DNA from: Hydrogenophilus sp. | Lineage (GTDB): Bacteria > Pseudomonadota > Gammaproteobacteria > Burkholderiales > Rhodocyclaceae | Assembly (NCBI GenBank): GCA_026416515.1 | Contig: JAOAEZ010000001.1 | Span: forward strand, 148,430-212,429 | Direction: 5' to 3' | Length of the DNA: 64,000 nt | Part shown: positions 8,368-17,581 of the stretch, in pieces | How positions within the stretch are numbered: the first letter of the stretch is position 1 | Layout: every line of letters starts with the position of its first letter | Notes under the pieces: model-generated | The model's database searches: none | What the model was told of the DNA's origin: nothing | Seen by the model: the letters and a program-made list of their open reading frames with translations, nothing else | Translations under genes and position numbers: made by a program

Positions 8368-9618
8368 GTGCGCGGGTTACCGTTTTCGGTGTGGGTAGGG
8401 TGGCGGTTTGTGCGCCGACAAGCAAACGAGGGAGGAGGCTTCGTGTCGTTTGTAGCGCTGATGGCGATGTTGGGGATGATGATCGGGGTGGCCGCGTTGA
8501 TCGTGGTGCTGTCGGTGATGAACGGCTTCCAGGAGGAGTTGCGGGAGCGGATTTTGCGTGTGACGTGGCATGTGGAGGTGACGGCGGAGGGAGGGGTACT
8601 GGAGGAATGGGAGGAGCTCCGGCAACGATTGGAGAGAAGGGCAGGGGTGGAGGAGGTGGCTCCGTTCGCGATGGCCCAAGGATTGATGCGCGCGGGGGAT
8701 CAGACCGTGGGGGTGATGGTGCGGGGGGTGGAGATCGGTAGCGAGGGACGATGGAAAGGGTTGGTGCAGGTCGGCGATTTGCAGCGGTTGAGAGAGGGGT
8801 CCTTTACGGTAGCAGTGGGGAGCGATTTGGCACGGCGGTTGGGCGTGGGGGTGGGCGATCCCGTGGCGATCGTCGTCCCCGACCAGGGAGGGGGAGGACC
8901 TTTGGGGTGGCAGCCACGCCTGCGGTTGTTTCGGGTGGGGGCGATCTTCGAGAGCGGAATGTACGAGGTGGATGCGGGAGTGGCCTTGGTGGCGCTGGGG
9001 GATGCGCAGGCATTGTTGCGGTTGGGAAAAGGAGTTCATGGAATCGGTGTCCAGTTGTCTGATCCATTGTCCGCCCCCGCGGTAGTGCGCGCATGGGTGA
9101 GCGATCTCCCAAGGGGGTTGTGGTTGAGCGATTGGACAAGTCAGCATGCTAACCTTTTCCGGGCGGTTCAGTTGGAAAAGACGATGATGACGTTGGTGCT
9201 GTTTTTGATCGTGGCGGTGGCGGCGTTTAACTTGGTGGCGACGTTGGTGATGAGCGTGCAGATCCGCCGGGGGGGGATCGCGATTTTGCGCACATTGGGA
9301 GCAACGCGGGCAACAGTGGTTACGATTTTTGTGGTGGAGGGGGCTACGATCGGTTTAGTGGGTTTGATCGCGGGAAGCGCGGCGGGGGTATGGTTGGCGT
9401 TTCATGTGCCAGAGACTGTGGCCTTTCTGGAGTGGGCGACCGGTCTGGTGCTGTGGAGTAAAGAGGTCTATTTGTTGAACGAGATCCCGTCGCGTGTGGT
9501 GTGGTCCGATGTGGGAGGAGTGGTGGGGGCCGCAGCAGGGCTGACGCTGTTGGCAACGGTCTATCCGAGTTGGAGAGCGGCGGGTGTGTTGCCGGCACAG
9601 GCATTGCGCGATGGATGA
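8368..9618 (+). CDS. lolC: Lipoprotein-releasing ABC transporter permease (LolC/LolE family)
   Basis: Inner-membrane subunit of the Lol system, which extracts outer-membrane lipoproteins and hands them to LolA. It has 416 residues. The first transmembrane helix at about 25-48 precedes the family motif VLSVMNGFQEELRERIL. A large periplasmic domain (about 50-270) is followed by three more helices in the FtsX/MacB-type C-terminal half, with the signature RRGGIAILRTLGATRATV. The start GTG 8368 follows AGGAGA. Only one LolC/E-type gene is present, so the complex may use a single permease type. lolD overlaps the end by 8 bp. Confidence 0.95.
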   Translation: MRGLPFSVWVGWRFVRRQANEGGGFVSFVALMAMLGMMIGVAALIVVLSVMNGFQEELRERILRVTWHVEVTAEGGVLEEWEELRQRLERRAGVEEVAPFAMAQGLMRAGDQTVGVMVRGVEIGSEGRWKGLVQVGDLQRLREGSFTVAVGSDLARRLGVGVGDPVAIVVPDQGGGGPLGWQPRLRLFRVGAIFESGMYEVDAGVALVALGDAQALLRLGKGVHGIGVQLSDPLSAPAVVRAWVSDLPRGLWLSDWTSQHANLFRAVQLEKTMMTLVLFLIVAVAAFNLVATLVMSVQIRRGGIAILRTLGATRATVVTIFVVEGATIGLVGLIAGSAAGVWLAFHVPETVAFLEWATGLVLWSKEVYLLNEIPSRVVWSDVGGVVGAAAGLTLLATVYPSWRAAGVLPAQALRDG

Positions 9619-10294
9619 GGTCGTTCTGAGGTGCACAGGGGTGGTGAAACGCTTCAGCGAGGGGAGGGGAGATGTATGCGTGTTGAACGGCGTCGATTTA
9701 GAGGTACGGGCAGGGGAGGTCGTGGCGGTGGTGGGGGTTTCAGGGTCGGGAAAGACGACGCTGTTGAATGTGCTGGCGGGGTTGGATGAGCCTACGGCAG
9801 GTGAGGTGTACTTTTTGGGCGAGCGATGGCAGGATTTGGGAGAGCGGGTGCGGGCACGCCGACGCAATTGGGGGTTGGGGTTTGTGTTTCAGTTCCACCA
9901 TCTGTTGCCGGAGTTTACCGCTGTAGAGAATGTGATGGTGCCGCTGCGGTTGGCTGGGGTACCTGCGGGGGCCGCGCGGTTGCAGGCATTGGAGATGTTG
10001 ACGGCAGTAGGGCTAAAAGAACGGGCCGATTTTTTCCCGGCGGCGCTGTCGGGAGGAGAGCGACAGCGAGTGGCAGTGGCCCGGGCGTTGGTGATGCGAC
10101 CGCGCTGCGTGTTGGCCGATGAGCCGACCGGCAATCTCGACCGCGAACGGGCTGATGAGGTGGCTGAGTTGCTGGTGCGGATGGTGCGGGCGACGCGGGC
10201 GGCAGCAGTGGTGGTGACCCACGACGCCGCTGTGGCAGCGCGGGCCGACCGAACGATGGCGCTGGTGCAGGGGCGATTGGTCGATAAGGAATAA
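9611..10294 (+). CDS. lolD: Lipoprotein-releasing ABC transporter ATP-binding protein
   Basis: ATPase of the Lol lipoprotein-export complex, 227 residues from ATG 9611 (an upstream in-frame start at 9584 lies deep in lolC and is not used here). The Walker A motif is GVSGSGKTT (42-50), the ABC signature LSGGERQRVAVARAL (146-160), Walker B CVLADEP (167-172) followed by TGNLD, and the switch His is in VVVTHD. The FQFHHLLPEFTAVENVMVP segment is typical of the LolD/MacB branch. Transcribed with lolC. Confidence 0.96.
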   Translation: MDEVVLRCTGVVKRFSEGRGDVCVLNGVDLEVRAGEVVAVVGVSGSGKTTLLNVLAGLDEPTAGEVYFLGERWQDLGERVRARRRNWGLGFVFQFHHLLPEFTAVENVMVPLRLAGVPAGAARLQALEMLTAVGLKERADFFPAALSGGERQRVAVARALVMRPRCVLADEPTGNLDRERADEVAELLVRMVRATRAAAVVVTHDAAVAARADRTMALVQGRLVDKE

Positions 10295-10398
10295 GGGAGC
10301 GATAGAAAAAAGGGGGATTGAGGCGGTAAATCGGTCAAAGGAGCGGGGGGAGTGTCGTCTATACTCTAGGCGCAGTATTGCATGAGAGGAGAGCAGAG

Positions 10399-12009
10399 AT
10401 GAGATTGCAGACCCTTTTTGCTTCTTTAACGGCAGTGGTGACGCTGCTGCTGCTGGGAACAGGGGGAATGGTGTGGGTATCGCTGCAGAGCGCGGCGTCG
10501 CAGTTGGATGTGGTTCGAAGGGTGGTTTTGCCCAACAGTCAGGCCCTCCAGGAGGGATTATTGATTGGCGTTCAGACCATGGCGGCGATGCGGCAGATGG
10601 TGATTGAGCGGGGCGATGAGGTAGCGCGGCAGCGGTTGGAGGAGGCAGCGCGAAAGTTTTCGGAGATTTTGCGGCCGGTGGTGGAGCGGTCGCGGCGACC
10701 GGCGGTGCGGGCGGAGGTGCAGCAGCTGATCGAAAAGTGGGATCAGAATGTTGCCCCGAAGGTTCGGGCATTTCATGCGAAGTTGGCGACCCAGGCTTCG
10801 GCAGAGGAACTGAAGGAGCTAATGCAGCAAGCGACCCGCGCGTGGCGAGAGGTGCGCGAGCCCTTGGAGAAGTTGATCGAGGAGCGAAGAAAGATAAACG
10901 AAGAGGAACTCCAGCATGTCAAGGATGAGGTGGTCCGTGGGATGTGGGTGATTAAGACGCTGCTTGGGATCACCGCGGTGTTGTTTGTGGCGGCGTCGAT
11001 CTATTTCTTAAGGATTATGAAACGACGCACGAAGGAGGCACAGGAGCTGGTGGAACGGGTGGCGCTGGCCCGCGATCTTACCGGCTTCGATCCACAGCCG
11101 TCGCGCGATGAATTGGGAATGGTCGTGGCAGGAGTGGTGCGGTTGAAGGAGACGATTCGGGATTTGATCGCTACCCAACGGGGGACGCTGGAGCGGATCG
11201 CAGCCGCAACGCGCGAACAGCAGCACGACGCCGAGACGGCTGCACGGATGGCCGAGGAGGCGGCGGTAAACGCCGAGCGGATGGCAGAGGCGATCGAACA
11301 GCTGAGTCAGGGGATTGAGGCGCTGGCAGCCGCTGCCCAGCAGGCTCAGTCGTTGACCGAGACGGCTGACCAGCAGGCGGTTGGCGGTGCGGCAACGATC
11401 GAACGGACCGCTGCGGAGATGGAGTCGATTGCCCAGATCGCAGCTGAGGCGGCGTCCAGTGTGGAGCAGTTGGTGGAACAGTCGCAGCGAATCGGTTCGA
11501 TCGCGCGATCGATCGAGGAGATCGCCGATCAGACCAATTTGTTGGCGTTGAACGCGGCGATCGAGGCGGCGCGCGCTGGGGAGGCAGGGCGCGGCTTTGC
11601 CGTGGTGGCCGATGAGGTGCGAAAGTTGGCTGAGCGGACGGCAGCGGCAACCCAGCAGATCCGGACAATCATCGCTGAGGTGGCACGCGATTCCGAACAG
11701 GCAAGCGCTCAGATGGGGGAAGTAAAGGAGCGAGTAGCGAGCGGCCGAGAGACGGCGGCGAACGTGCGGATGACGATCGAGGCGATCCGGGCGGCGGCTG
11801 AGAGTGCTCGACAAGCAGTGGCAGGGATCGCCGAGCGAGTGGTCCGAGAAGCAGAGGCGATGCGCCAGATGCGGGAACGGGTGGCGGAGGCGGCGCGAGC
11901 GGCAGAGGAGAGCGCCCGACGCGCCGCTGAGACGCGAGAAAAGGCGAAGGCGCTACAGGAGGAGGCACAGGGGAAACGGGATGAGCTGATGCAAGCATTC
12001 CGGCTTTGA
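10399..12009 (+). CDS. Methyl-accepting chemotaxis protein
   Basis: Transmembrane chemoreceptor of 536 residues. TM1 is at about 7-28 and TM2 at about 181-207, enclosing a roughly 150-residue periplasmic helical region without cysteines. A HAMP-like linker follows, then a long coiled-coil signalling domain whose conserved tip [21 protein letters not shown] (residues 374-394) contacts CheA/CheW. The C-terminus (MQAFRL) lacks the NWETF-type CheR tether. The ATG at 10399 follows AGGAGAGCAGAG. No che genes are in the window. The ligand cannot be predicted. A TATACT at 10360-10365 may be a -10 box, but I see no matching -35. Confidence 0.95.
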   Translation: MRLQTLFASLTAVVTLLLLGTGGMVWVSLQSAASQLDVVRRVVLPNSQALQEGLLIGVQTMAAMRQMVIERGDEVARQRLEEAARKFSEILRPVVERSRRPAVRAEVQQLIEKWDQNVAPKVRAFHAKLATQASAEELKELMQQATRAWREVREPLEKLIEERRKINEEELQHVKDEVVRGMWVIKTLLGITAVLFVAASIYFLRIMKRRTKEAQELVERVALARDLTGFDPQPSRDELGMVVAGVVRLKETIRDLIATQRGTLERIAAATREQQHDAETAARMAEEAAVNAERMAEAIEQLSQGIEALAAAAQQAQSLTETADQQAVGGAATIERTAAEMESIAQIAAEAASSVEQLVEQSQRIGSIARSIEEIADQTNLLALNAAIEAARAGEAGRGFAVVADEVRKLAERTAAATQQIRTIIAEVARDSEQASAQMGEVKERVASGRETAANVRMTIEAIRAAAESARQAVAGIAERVVREAEAMRQMRERVAEAARAAEESARRAAETREKAKALQEEAQGKRDELMQAFRL

Positions 12010-12049
12010 GAAAAGCGCAGAGAGGCAATAGAGACGGGTAGAGAGGAGA

Positions 12050-14152
12050 ATGGGGGCGGAGCTGCTGAGGGCAGATCAGCTTTTCCGGGCTAGCGAGCCT
12101 AACCATTGGCCAGAGGTAGAGGAAGCGGCTCCTTTTGTGGGACAGGAGCGGGCGGTGGAGATGGTCGACCGCGCGCTTGAGTTAGGGGCAGGAGCAGGTC
12201 ATGTGGTGGTGATCGCTCCTCCTGGCTACGGGCGACGGGCTTTGGTGCGCTGGGTGGCTAAACAAAAGGCAGGGGTTCGAAAGGCAGGGGATTTGGTGCT
12301 GTTGCCGCGGTTGTCTGCTCCGCGCAATCCCCAGGTGGTTCGGTTAGCGGCGGGGAGGGGTTGCGCATTGGTGGCGGCGGTGGATCGTCTGTTTGCTGAA
12401 TTGACGGAGGTGGTGGAGGGCGCAGGGGGGTGGAAACAGAGAGCGCGCGAGGGAGAGGAGGGAGGGTGGGAGGAAGAGGAACAAACGATCGCAAACGCGC
12501 TGCAGGAGCGATTTGCAGCGGTAGAGGCTGCATGTTCCAACGCAGAAGAGGTTGTCGCCGCTTCCTATCTGCGAGAGTTGGCTCAGAGGGTTGTGGAGCG
12601 AATGGGGGAGTGGTTGGTGTGGGGGGAGGAGGGGATGCAAGTAAACGGGGCGTGGTTTCGAGGTATTCGACCGGTGGTGTTGCGCCCGGCTCCCCCCGAA
12701 GGGAAAGTACCCGTGGTGGAGGTGGCGGAGCCGGTAACTTATGAGGGGTTGGTGGGTTGGATCGAGCGCGATGAGGAAGGAGTAGGGCTGGAGGTGGTCC
12801 GCCCCGGAGCATTGGTGTTGGGGTGCGAGGGATTTGTGTTGCTCGATGCCGAGAGTTTGGTGGCGGATAGATCGTTGTGGTTTACATTGAGAGGAATTTT
12901 GACGAGCGATCAGATCGCGATTGTCCCTCCGCCAGGAGAGGCGCGGTGGGGAGGCCGCCCGATGGTACAGCCCGACCCCATTCCCTTTGGAGGGCAGGTG
13001 GTGCTGTGGGCGACACCAGAAGCCTTCGAGGCACTTGCCGCCGATGAGATGTTTTTGCGCCTTTTTCCGTGGGCCGTCGAGCTTGAGATATTGGTGCGAC
13101 GAACCGCTGCGGTCGAGAAGGCGATAGCCCGGCGACTGGCCGAGTTGGCGGCTGCGCAGGTGGGTCGAGAGGTCGCGTTTGAGAAGGGGGCGCTTGCCGC
13201 CGCGATTGAGGCATTGGCACGCAGCGCTGAGGACCAGGAGCGATTGTCTTTGCGGTTGGGGTCAGCAGTGGGGATTTTGACCGAGGCAGCAGTGGTGGCT
13301 CAGAGACGGGGTAGCGCAACGGTGGGGCGCGCCGAAGTGGAGCATGCCGTAAAAGCGCGATGGGAGCGTTTGGGGGTGGGATGGCGCGAGACGCTCCAAG
13401 CGATCGAGCGAGGAGAACTGGCGATCGCGGTGAGCGGTAGTAAGGTCGGACAGGTAAACGGGTTGGTGGTCTTCGCGGTGGGGGAGCAGGCGTATGGTCA
13501 TCCGGTGCGCATTACCGCAACTGTGCGGGTCGGCGGAGAGGGGGAGGTGATCGACGTAGAACGGGAGACCGAATTAGGGGGGGCAGTTCATAGCAAAGGG
13601 GTGTTGATTTTGTCAGCTTTTTTGGCGGGATATTTCGCGAAAATCCGACCATTGGCGCTGACCGCTTCAGTAGCCATCGAGCAGTCTTACGGGCCAGTGG
13701 ATGGGGATTCGGCGTCGCTGGCAGAGGCGTTGGCGTTGCTGTCAACGATCGGCGAGGTACCGTTAAAACAGGCGATCGCAGTGACGGGGTCGATTAACCA
13801 GCTTGGGGCGGTTCAGGCAGTGGGAGGAGTTAACGAAAAGATAGAGGGATGGTTTGCAGTGTGTGCAGCTCGGGGTTTCCCTGCCGAAGCAGGGGTGATT
13901 ATCCCCGCGGCGAATGTTTCGACTCTCATGCTGCGGCGAGAGGTAGTAGAGGCGGCGCAGGGGGGATATTTCCGAGTGTGGGCGGTGCGCAATGTGGAAG
14001 AGGCCGCGGCGTTACTCTCCGGCTTACCGGAGCACGGACCGCAGAGTCTGTTCGCCCGCGTGTCGGAGCAATTAGCCCGCTTCGCGCGGTACGACGAGCG
14101 AGGGGAGGGAGACCTTTGGCGACGACCGTGGGCGCGATCTTCGCGTAGGTGA
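12050..14152 (+). CDS. LonB/YcbZ-type ATP-dependent protease
   Basis: AAA+ protease-like protein of 700 residues. An N-terminal AAA_32-type region includes VIAPPGYGRRALVRWVA, where the Walker lysine is replaced by Arg, as is common in this family. A long insertion (about 130-215) separates it from the rest. The C-terminal S16 peptidase domain has the Ser-Lys dyad Ser554 (DGDSAS) and Lys597 (GGVNEKIEG), exactly 43 residues apart as in E. coli Lon. It likely acts in the cytoplasm on damaged or regulatory proteins; no substrate is indicated. The gene starts 40 bp after the chemoreceptor and converges with the PhnD-like gene, 7 bp apart. Confidence 0.92.
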   Translation: MGAELLRADQLFRASEPNHWPEVEEAAPFVGQERAVEMVDRALELGAGAGHVVVIAPPGYGRRALVRWVAKQKAGVRKAGDLVLLPRLSAPRNPQVVRLAAGRGCALVAAVDRLFAELTEVVEGAGGWKQRAREGEEGGWEEEEQTIANALQERFAAVEAACSNAEEVVAASYLRELAQRVVERMGEWLVWGEEGMQVNGAWFRGIRPVVLRPAPPEGKVPVVEVAEPVTYEGLVGWIERDEEGVGLEVVRPGALVLGCEGFVLLDAESLVADRSLWFTLRGILTSDQIAIVPPPGEARWGGRPMVQPDPIPFGGQVVLWATPEAFEALAADEMFLRLFPWAVELEILVRRTAAVEKAIARRLAELAAAQVGREVAFEKGALAAAIEALARSAEDQERLSLRLGSAVGILTEAAVVAQRRGSATVGRAEVEHAVKARWERLGVGWRETLQAIERGELAIAVSGSKVGQVNGLVVFAVGEQAYGHPVRITATVRVGGEGEVIDVERETELGGAVHSKGVLILSAFLAGYFAKIRPLALTASVAIEQSYGPVDGDSASLAEALALLSTIGEVPLKQAIAVTGSINQLGAVQAVGGVNEKIEGWFAVCAARGFPAEAGVIIPAANVSTLMLRREVVEAAQGGYFRVWAVRNVEEAAALLSGLPEHGPQSLFARVSEQLARFARYDERGEGDLWRRPWARSSRR

Positions 14153-14159
14153 CGAGTAC

Positions 14160-15026
14160 TCAGTCATTGTTCTCTTGGGGAATTTCACCGCTGGAGAGAA
14201 CCAGCCGCACTAGTTTGCGAAAATTTTCATAGTGATCGTCGGTAATGAGAGAAGCCCCAAAACGGTAATTCCCCCAACGCTCTCGGATGGGAGAGGGAGC
14301 GTTCATGATCGTTGTTTGAATGGATTCTATCTGCTCCCGAACAACTGTTTTGGTGTTGGCGACGAGGGCAAAACCAGGGATGGGGTCGGTTGTTTTAACC
14401 ACGATTGCACCAAGAGTTTCATAGCGTTTCCCAAAGGCCTCAGTAAGGCCGCCAAGTGGAAATTCCCCACCTACAACCGCTTCGCCTACCGCGTCGTGGC
14501 GCCCGAGATAACGATACTTGGCGTGGCGTAAGGTTTGCCCTTCTTGTTGCAAAAGATAGTCGGTACTCAAAAAACCACATGTAGATTGAGGTTGAGTAAG
14601 TGCAACGCGCAGCGGCATTTTCCCTTTACGAAGGTACTCCCACGTCTCTTTGCTTTGGGCGAGGAGAGCGCAGCGATAGGTGGAAGATCCGGAGGCATCG
14701 TGAAAGACGAGGAAAGGCTCGAGGTGGGGAGCGCGCGTGCGCACCTCTACGTAAGGAAGAGGTCCGTAAAGAGCCAGATCGATTTTCCCTTCAGAATGGG
14801 CTTTTTGGATTTCTTTATATTTATCTATGTATAAAATAGAAATTTTAAACGGAAGCTCTGCGTTGAGGTAGTCGATAATCGGTCTCCAAGTGGCAATCGT
14901 TTTTTCAGCACTCTCAAGCGGGAGAGGGACAAAGGTCAACTCGCTTTTCGCAGCGTTGGATGGGAAAGGAGAGGCAAAAATCGCGACCGCGGCGATTGTT
15001 CTACAGAGAAAAAGGCACAAACGCAT
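14160..15026 (-). CDS. PhnD/PtxB-like periplasmic substrate-binding protein (orphan)
   Basis: Exported binding protein of 288 residues with a signal peptide (about 1-25, cleavage after SNA). The mature part follows the phosphate/phosphonate-binding PhnD fold: FVPLPLESAEKTIATWRPI, DLALYGPLPYVE and the second-lobe STCGFLSTDYLLQQEG. No permease or ATPase gene lies nearby, so it may feed a distant transporter or serve as the sensor of a two-component system, as some PhnD-like proteins do. The ligand is unknown (phosphonate, phosphite, arsenite and others are possible). The gene is visibly AT-richer than its neighbours and lies against the surrounding gene direction, suggesting transfer. Confidence 0.85.
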   Translation of the reverse strand: MRLCLFLCRTIAAVAIFASPFPSNAAKSELTFVPLPLESAEKTIATWRPIIDYLNAELPFKISILYIDKYKEIQKAHSEGKIDLALYGPLPYVEVRTRAPHLEPFLVFHDASGSSTYRCALLAQSKETWEYLRKGKMPLRVALTQPQSTCGFLSTDYLLQQEGQTLRHAKYRYLGRHDAVGEAVVGGEFPLGGLTEAFGKRYETLGAIVVKTTDPIPGFALVANTKTVVREQIESIQTTIMNAPSPIRERWGNYRFGASLITDDHYENFRKLVRLVLSSGEIPQENND

Positions 15027-15060
15027 GGTACGAAAGAGAACCCGAGGGGCTATCCCAACT

Positions 15061-15123
15061 TAATTTTACCAGATAAGCGATAAAGGATTCAATTTTAATT
15101 TTGCCAGATAAGCGGTAAAGGAT
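15061..15123. repeat. Tandem 28-bp direct repeat, operator-like
   Basis: Two copies of a 28-bp sequence occupy 15061-15088 and 15096-15123, offset by 35 bp and differing at two positions (A/G at copy position 8 and at position 20). They sit between the PhnD-like gene (minus) and aroC (plus). On the minus strand the copy nearest the gene covers the -10 element of a plausible promoter. The spacing is about 3.3 helical turns. The layout suggests a regulator-binding array; the regulator is unknown. Confidence 0.7.
15063..15092 (-). promoter_or_regulatory. Putative sigma-70 promoter of the PhnD-like gene
   Basis: On the minus strand TTGAAT (15092-15087) and TAAAAT (15068-15063) are separated by 18 bp. 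Transcription would begin near 15056, about 30 bp before the ATG at 15026. The -10 element and spacer lie within the downstream copy of the tandem repeat, so a protein bound there would block or modulate RNA polymerase. Prediction only. Confidence 0.5.
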
Positions 15124-15246
15124 GAGGGATTCTTTATGAGGAGAGATTTGGCCATTTGATCAAACGGTTGGGGAATGGATGGAGAGAGCGATTTTTTGGG
15201 CAGGTGAAGAAGTACAATCATAAATTTCCAGTTGGAGTGTAAGAGC

Positions 15247-16383
15247 GTGAGCGGCAATACTTTCGGACATCTTTTTCGGGTGACAACTTTTGGGGAGTCC
15301 CATGGCCCCGCGATAGGGTGTGTGGTGGATGGATGTCCTCCAGGGATCCCCTTAGGGGTGGAGCAGATTCAGCGTGAGCTTGATCGCCGCCGCCCAGGAG
15401 GAAGTCGGTTTGTGACCCAGAGACAAGAGGCAGATCGCGTCGAGCTCCTGTCAGGGGTATTTGAGGGAGTAACGACCGGTACGCCTATCGCCCTTTTGAT
15501 CCGCAATGAGGATGTTCGGCCACAGGATTACGCGGCTTTGGCCGACCGTTTTCGCCCAGGCCACGCCGATTACCCTTATCTGATGAAGTATGGAGTCCGC
15601 GACTACCGGGGGGGGGGACGGGCTTCGGCGCGGGAGACAGCAGCCCGCGTGGCGGCGGGGGCAATCGCGAAGGTGTGGCTGAAACAGCGCTACGGGGTTA
15701 CAATCCGCGGCTTTTTGGCGCAATTGGGCCCTTTCGTGCCACCCTTTTCATCGTGGGAGGAGGTGGAGGAGAACCCTTTTTTTGTGCCTAACCTTGCAGT
15801 GGTTCCGGAGTTGGAGGAGTACCTCGATGGGTTGAGAAAGATTGGCGATTCCGTGGGAGGGCGGGTGACAGTGGTGGCTACAGGGGTGCCCGTGGGGTGG
15901 GGATCGCCTGTGTTTTCTAAACTGGACGCGGAAATCGCTTACGCGATGATGGGGATCAACGCGGTAAAAGGAGTAGAGATCGGCGATGGATGCGCGGTGG
16001 CCGAGCAGCATGGAAGCCAACATGGGGATGAGATGAGCCGAACGGGCTTTTTGAGCAACCACGCGGGGGGAGTGCTCGGCGGAATCAGCAGCGGCCAGCC
16101 GATCGTGGTCCATTTGGCCGTTAAACCGACTTCAAGCATTCGTTTTCCAAAACGTTCGGTGACTGTGAACGGGGAAGAGGTAGCGGTAACAACGCAGGGG
16201 CGGCACGATCCTTGCATTGCCATCCGCGCCGTTCCAATCGCAGAGGCGATGTTGGCATTGGTTCTGGCAGACGCAGCATTGCGCCATCGCGCGCAGTGTG
16301 GGGATGTACACCCCCCGTTGTCCCCAATTCCAGCAGTTTCCCCAGAGGCTGATTTGCCTTTTCCTTTGCCTCCAGTAGAATGA
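15247..16383 (+). CDS. aroC: Chorismate synthase
   Basis: Converts 5-enolpyruvylshikimate 3-phosphate to chorismate with reduced FMN, the last common step to aromatic amino acids, folate and quinones. It has 378 residues from GTG 15247, chosen because the family starts [19 protein letters not shown] and a GGAGTG lies 8 bp upstream. Signatures are GESHGPAIG, the active-site loop [38 protein letters not shown] and [20 protein letters not shown]. The RGGGR loop is encoded by a run of ten G. The 3' end overlaps the MFS gene as ATGA. Confidence 0.98.
   Translation: MSGNTFGHLFRVTTFGESHGPAIGCVVDGCPPGIPLGVEQIQRELDRRRPGGSRFVTQRQEADRVELLSGVFEGVTTGTPIALLIRNEDVRPQDYAALADRFRPGHADYPYLMKYGVRDYRGGGRASARETAARVAAGAIAKVWLKQRYGVTIRGFLAQLGPFVPPFSSWEEVEENPFFVPNLAVVPELEEYLDGLRKIGDSVGGRVTVVATGVPVGWGSPVFSKLDAEIAYAMMGINAVKGVEIGDGCAVAEQHGSQHGDEMSRTGFLSNHAGGVLGGISSGQPIVVHLAVKPTSSIRFPKRSVTVNGEEVAVTTQGRHDPCIAIRAVPIAEAMLALVLADAALRHRAQCGDVHPPLSPIPAVSPEADLPFPLPPVE
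15608..15617 (+). repeat. G10 homopolymer tract inside aroC
   Basis: Ten consecutive G encode the Arg-Gly-Gly-Gly part of the conserved chorismate synthase active-site loop through CGG GGG GGG GGA. Tracts of this length are prone to slippage during replication and transcription, and a one-base change would truncate the enzyme. Gly is encoded with GGG here although synonymous codons could break the run. Confidence 0.9.
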
Positions 16384-17549
16384 GGCAGCAGTTCGCGCCG
16401 TGGGTAGCGCTGTCGGCTTATCAGTTTTTTTACTTTTCTTTTATTGGAATTTTTACCCCTTACTTTCCTCTGTACCTCGATTCGCTGGGGTGGAGCGCAG
16501 CGTCGATCGCAGCTTTAATGGCAACCATGCAGGCGGCGCGAATTATCTCCCCACCGCTGTGTTCATGGTGGGTGGGGGGAGACGCCAGACGGGCTCGGAG
16601 AGTAGTAGTGCTGGCGCCGTGGGCGGCATTGCTGGGGTTCCTGCCGTTTTACGTTTCGCAGACGGTGGGGATAGCACTGGCATCGGTAGCAGCAGCTGCT
16701 TTCTTTTGGAGCGCCGCGTTGCCGTTGTTGGAGGCTATTACTTTGTCGGCGTTGGGACATGAGGTGCGCCGCTATCCATGGATTCGAGTGTGGGGATCTA
16801 TCGGTTTTATCACCGTGGTGGTGAACGTCGGCGCTTGGTTAGAACGAGCGACCGTGGCTACAGTGCGCGAGTGGGTGGTGGCTTCATTGATTGCTTTGGG
16901 AATAGTGGGATTTTGGGTTCCGGAGCCTGTGCGATGGCCCAGACCTGACACCGGAAATGCACCGTTTTGCTGGTGGCGGGTGCGGCCGATCGTGATTTTT
17001 TTCGCCGCAACTTTCGCAATGGCTACCGCTCATGGAGCACTCTACGCTTTCTATTCCTTGCATTTGGCAGCGCTCGGGTACGGGAAGGCCGCTATCGGGG
17101 CGCTTTGGGCATTGGGAGTGGTTGCAGAAATTTTTTTGTTTTTGGGTCTGCCGCGATTGATGGGGAGGGTGGGAGTATGGCCCCTTTTTGTGGCTTCATT
17201 CGCGGTGGCGAGCATGCGCTTTTTGTTGATCGCATGGGGCGCCGAGGGATGGGTTGTGGCCGTTGCAGCGCAGTTGCTGCATGCGGTAACGTTCGGCGTT
17301 TATCATGGAACCGCTGTACAGTTAATAAACAGCTGGTTTGGGAGACGAGCACCCGCAGTCGGTCAGGCGATTTATAGCAGCGTCTCTTTTGGCTTCGGAG
17401 GTATGATGGGTGCTGCAATGGCCGGGTGGAGCTGGGAGGTGGGAGGGGGAACCGTTTCATTTACCGTTGCCGCGTTCGTCGCCGCGATGGGAGGGATATT
17501 GGCGGAGTTGGCCCGCCGATTTGCTGTTTCCAGTAGGGGTGTGGAATAA
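16380..17549 (+). CDS. MFS transporter, MFS_1-like / HcaT-type family
   Basis: Integral membrane transporter of 389 residues with about twelve hydrophobic segments. The N-terminus ([27 protein letters not shown], broken here for length: residues 14-40) and the central [14 protein letters not shown] resemble the 3-phenylpropionate/nucleoside-symporter-like MFS branch often found after aroC in betaproteobacteria. The C-terminal half keeps [13 protein letters not shown] and [19 protein letters not shown]. The substrate is unknown. ATGA overlap with aroC implies coupled translation. Nothing in the sequence ties it directly to aromatic synthesis. Confidence 0.88.
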   Translation: MRQQFAPWVALSAYQFFYFSFIGIFTPYFPLYLDSLGWSAASIAALMATMQAARIISPPLCSWWVGGDARRARRVVVLAPWAALLGFLPFYVSQTVGIALASVAAAAFFWSAALPLLEAITLSALGHEVRRYPWIRVWGSIGFITVVVNVGAWLERATVATVREWVVASLIALGIVGFWVPEPVRWPRPDTGNAPFCWWRVRPIVIFFAATFAMATAHGALYAFYSLHLAALGYGKAAIGALWALGVVAEIFLFLGLPRLMGRVGVWPLFVASFAVASMRFLLIAWGAEGWVVAVAAQLLHAVTFGVYHGTAVQLINSWFGRRAPAVGQAIYSSVSFGFGGMMGAAMAGWSWEVGGGTVSFTVAAFVAAMGGILAELARRFAVSSRGVE

Positions 17550-17581
17550 TCGCAGCCGTTGGTGAAGAGTTCGAGGGAGTG

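Noticed and set aside
10330..10368. Possible flagellar sigma-28 promoter before the first chemoreceptor
   Set aside because: The best match (TCAAAG then GTCGTCTA) fits the sigma-28 consensus at only about half of the positions; not supportable.
12200..12245. Loss of the Walker A lysine in the Lon-like protease (GYGRRA)
   Set aside because: At first this looked like an inactivated ATPase, but Arg at this place is common in the LonB/YcbZ AAA_32 family, and the protease dyad is intact.
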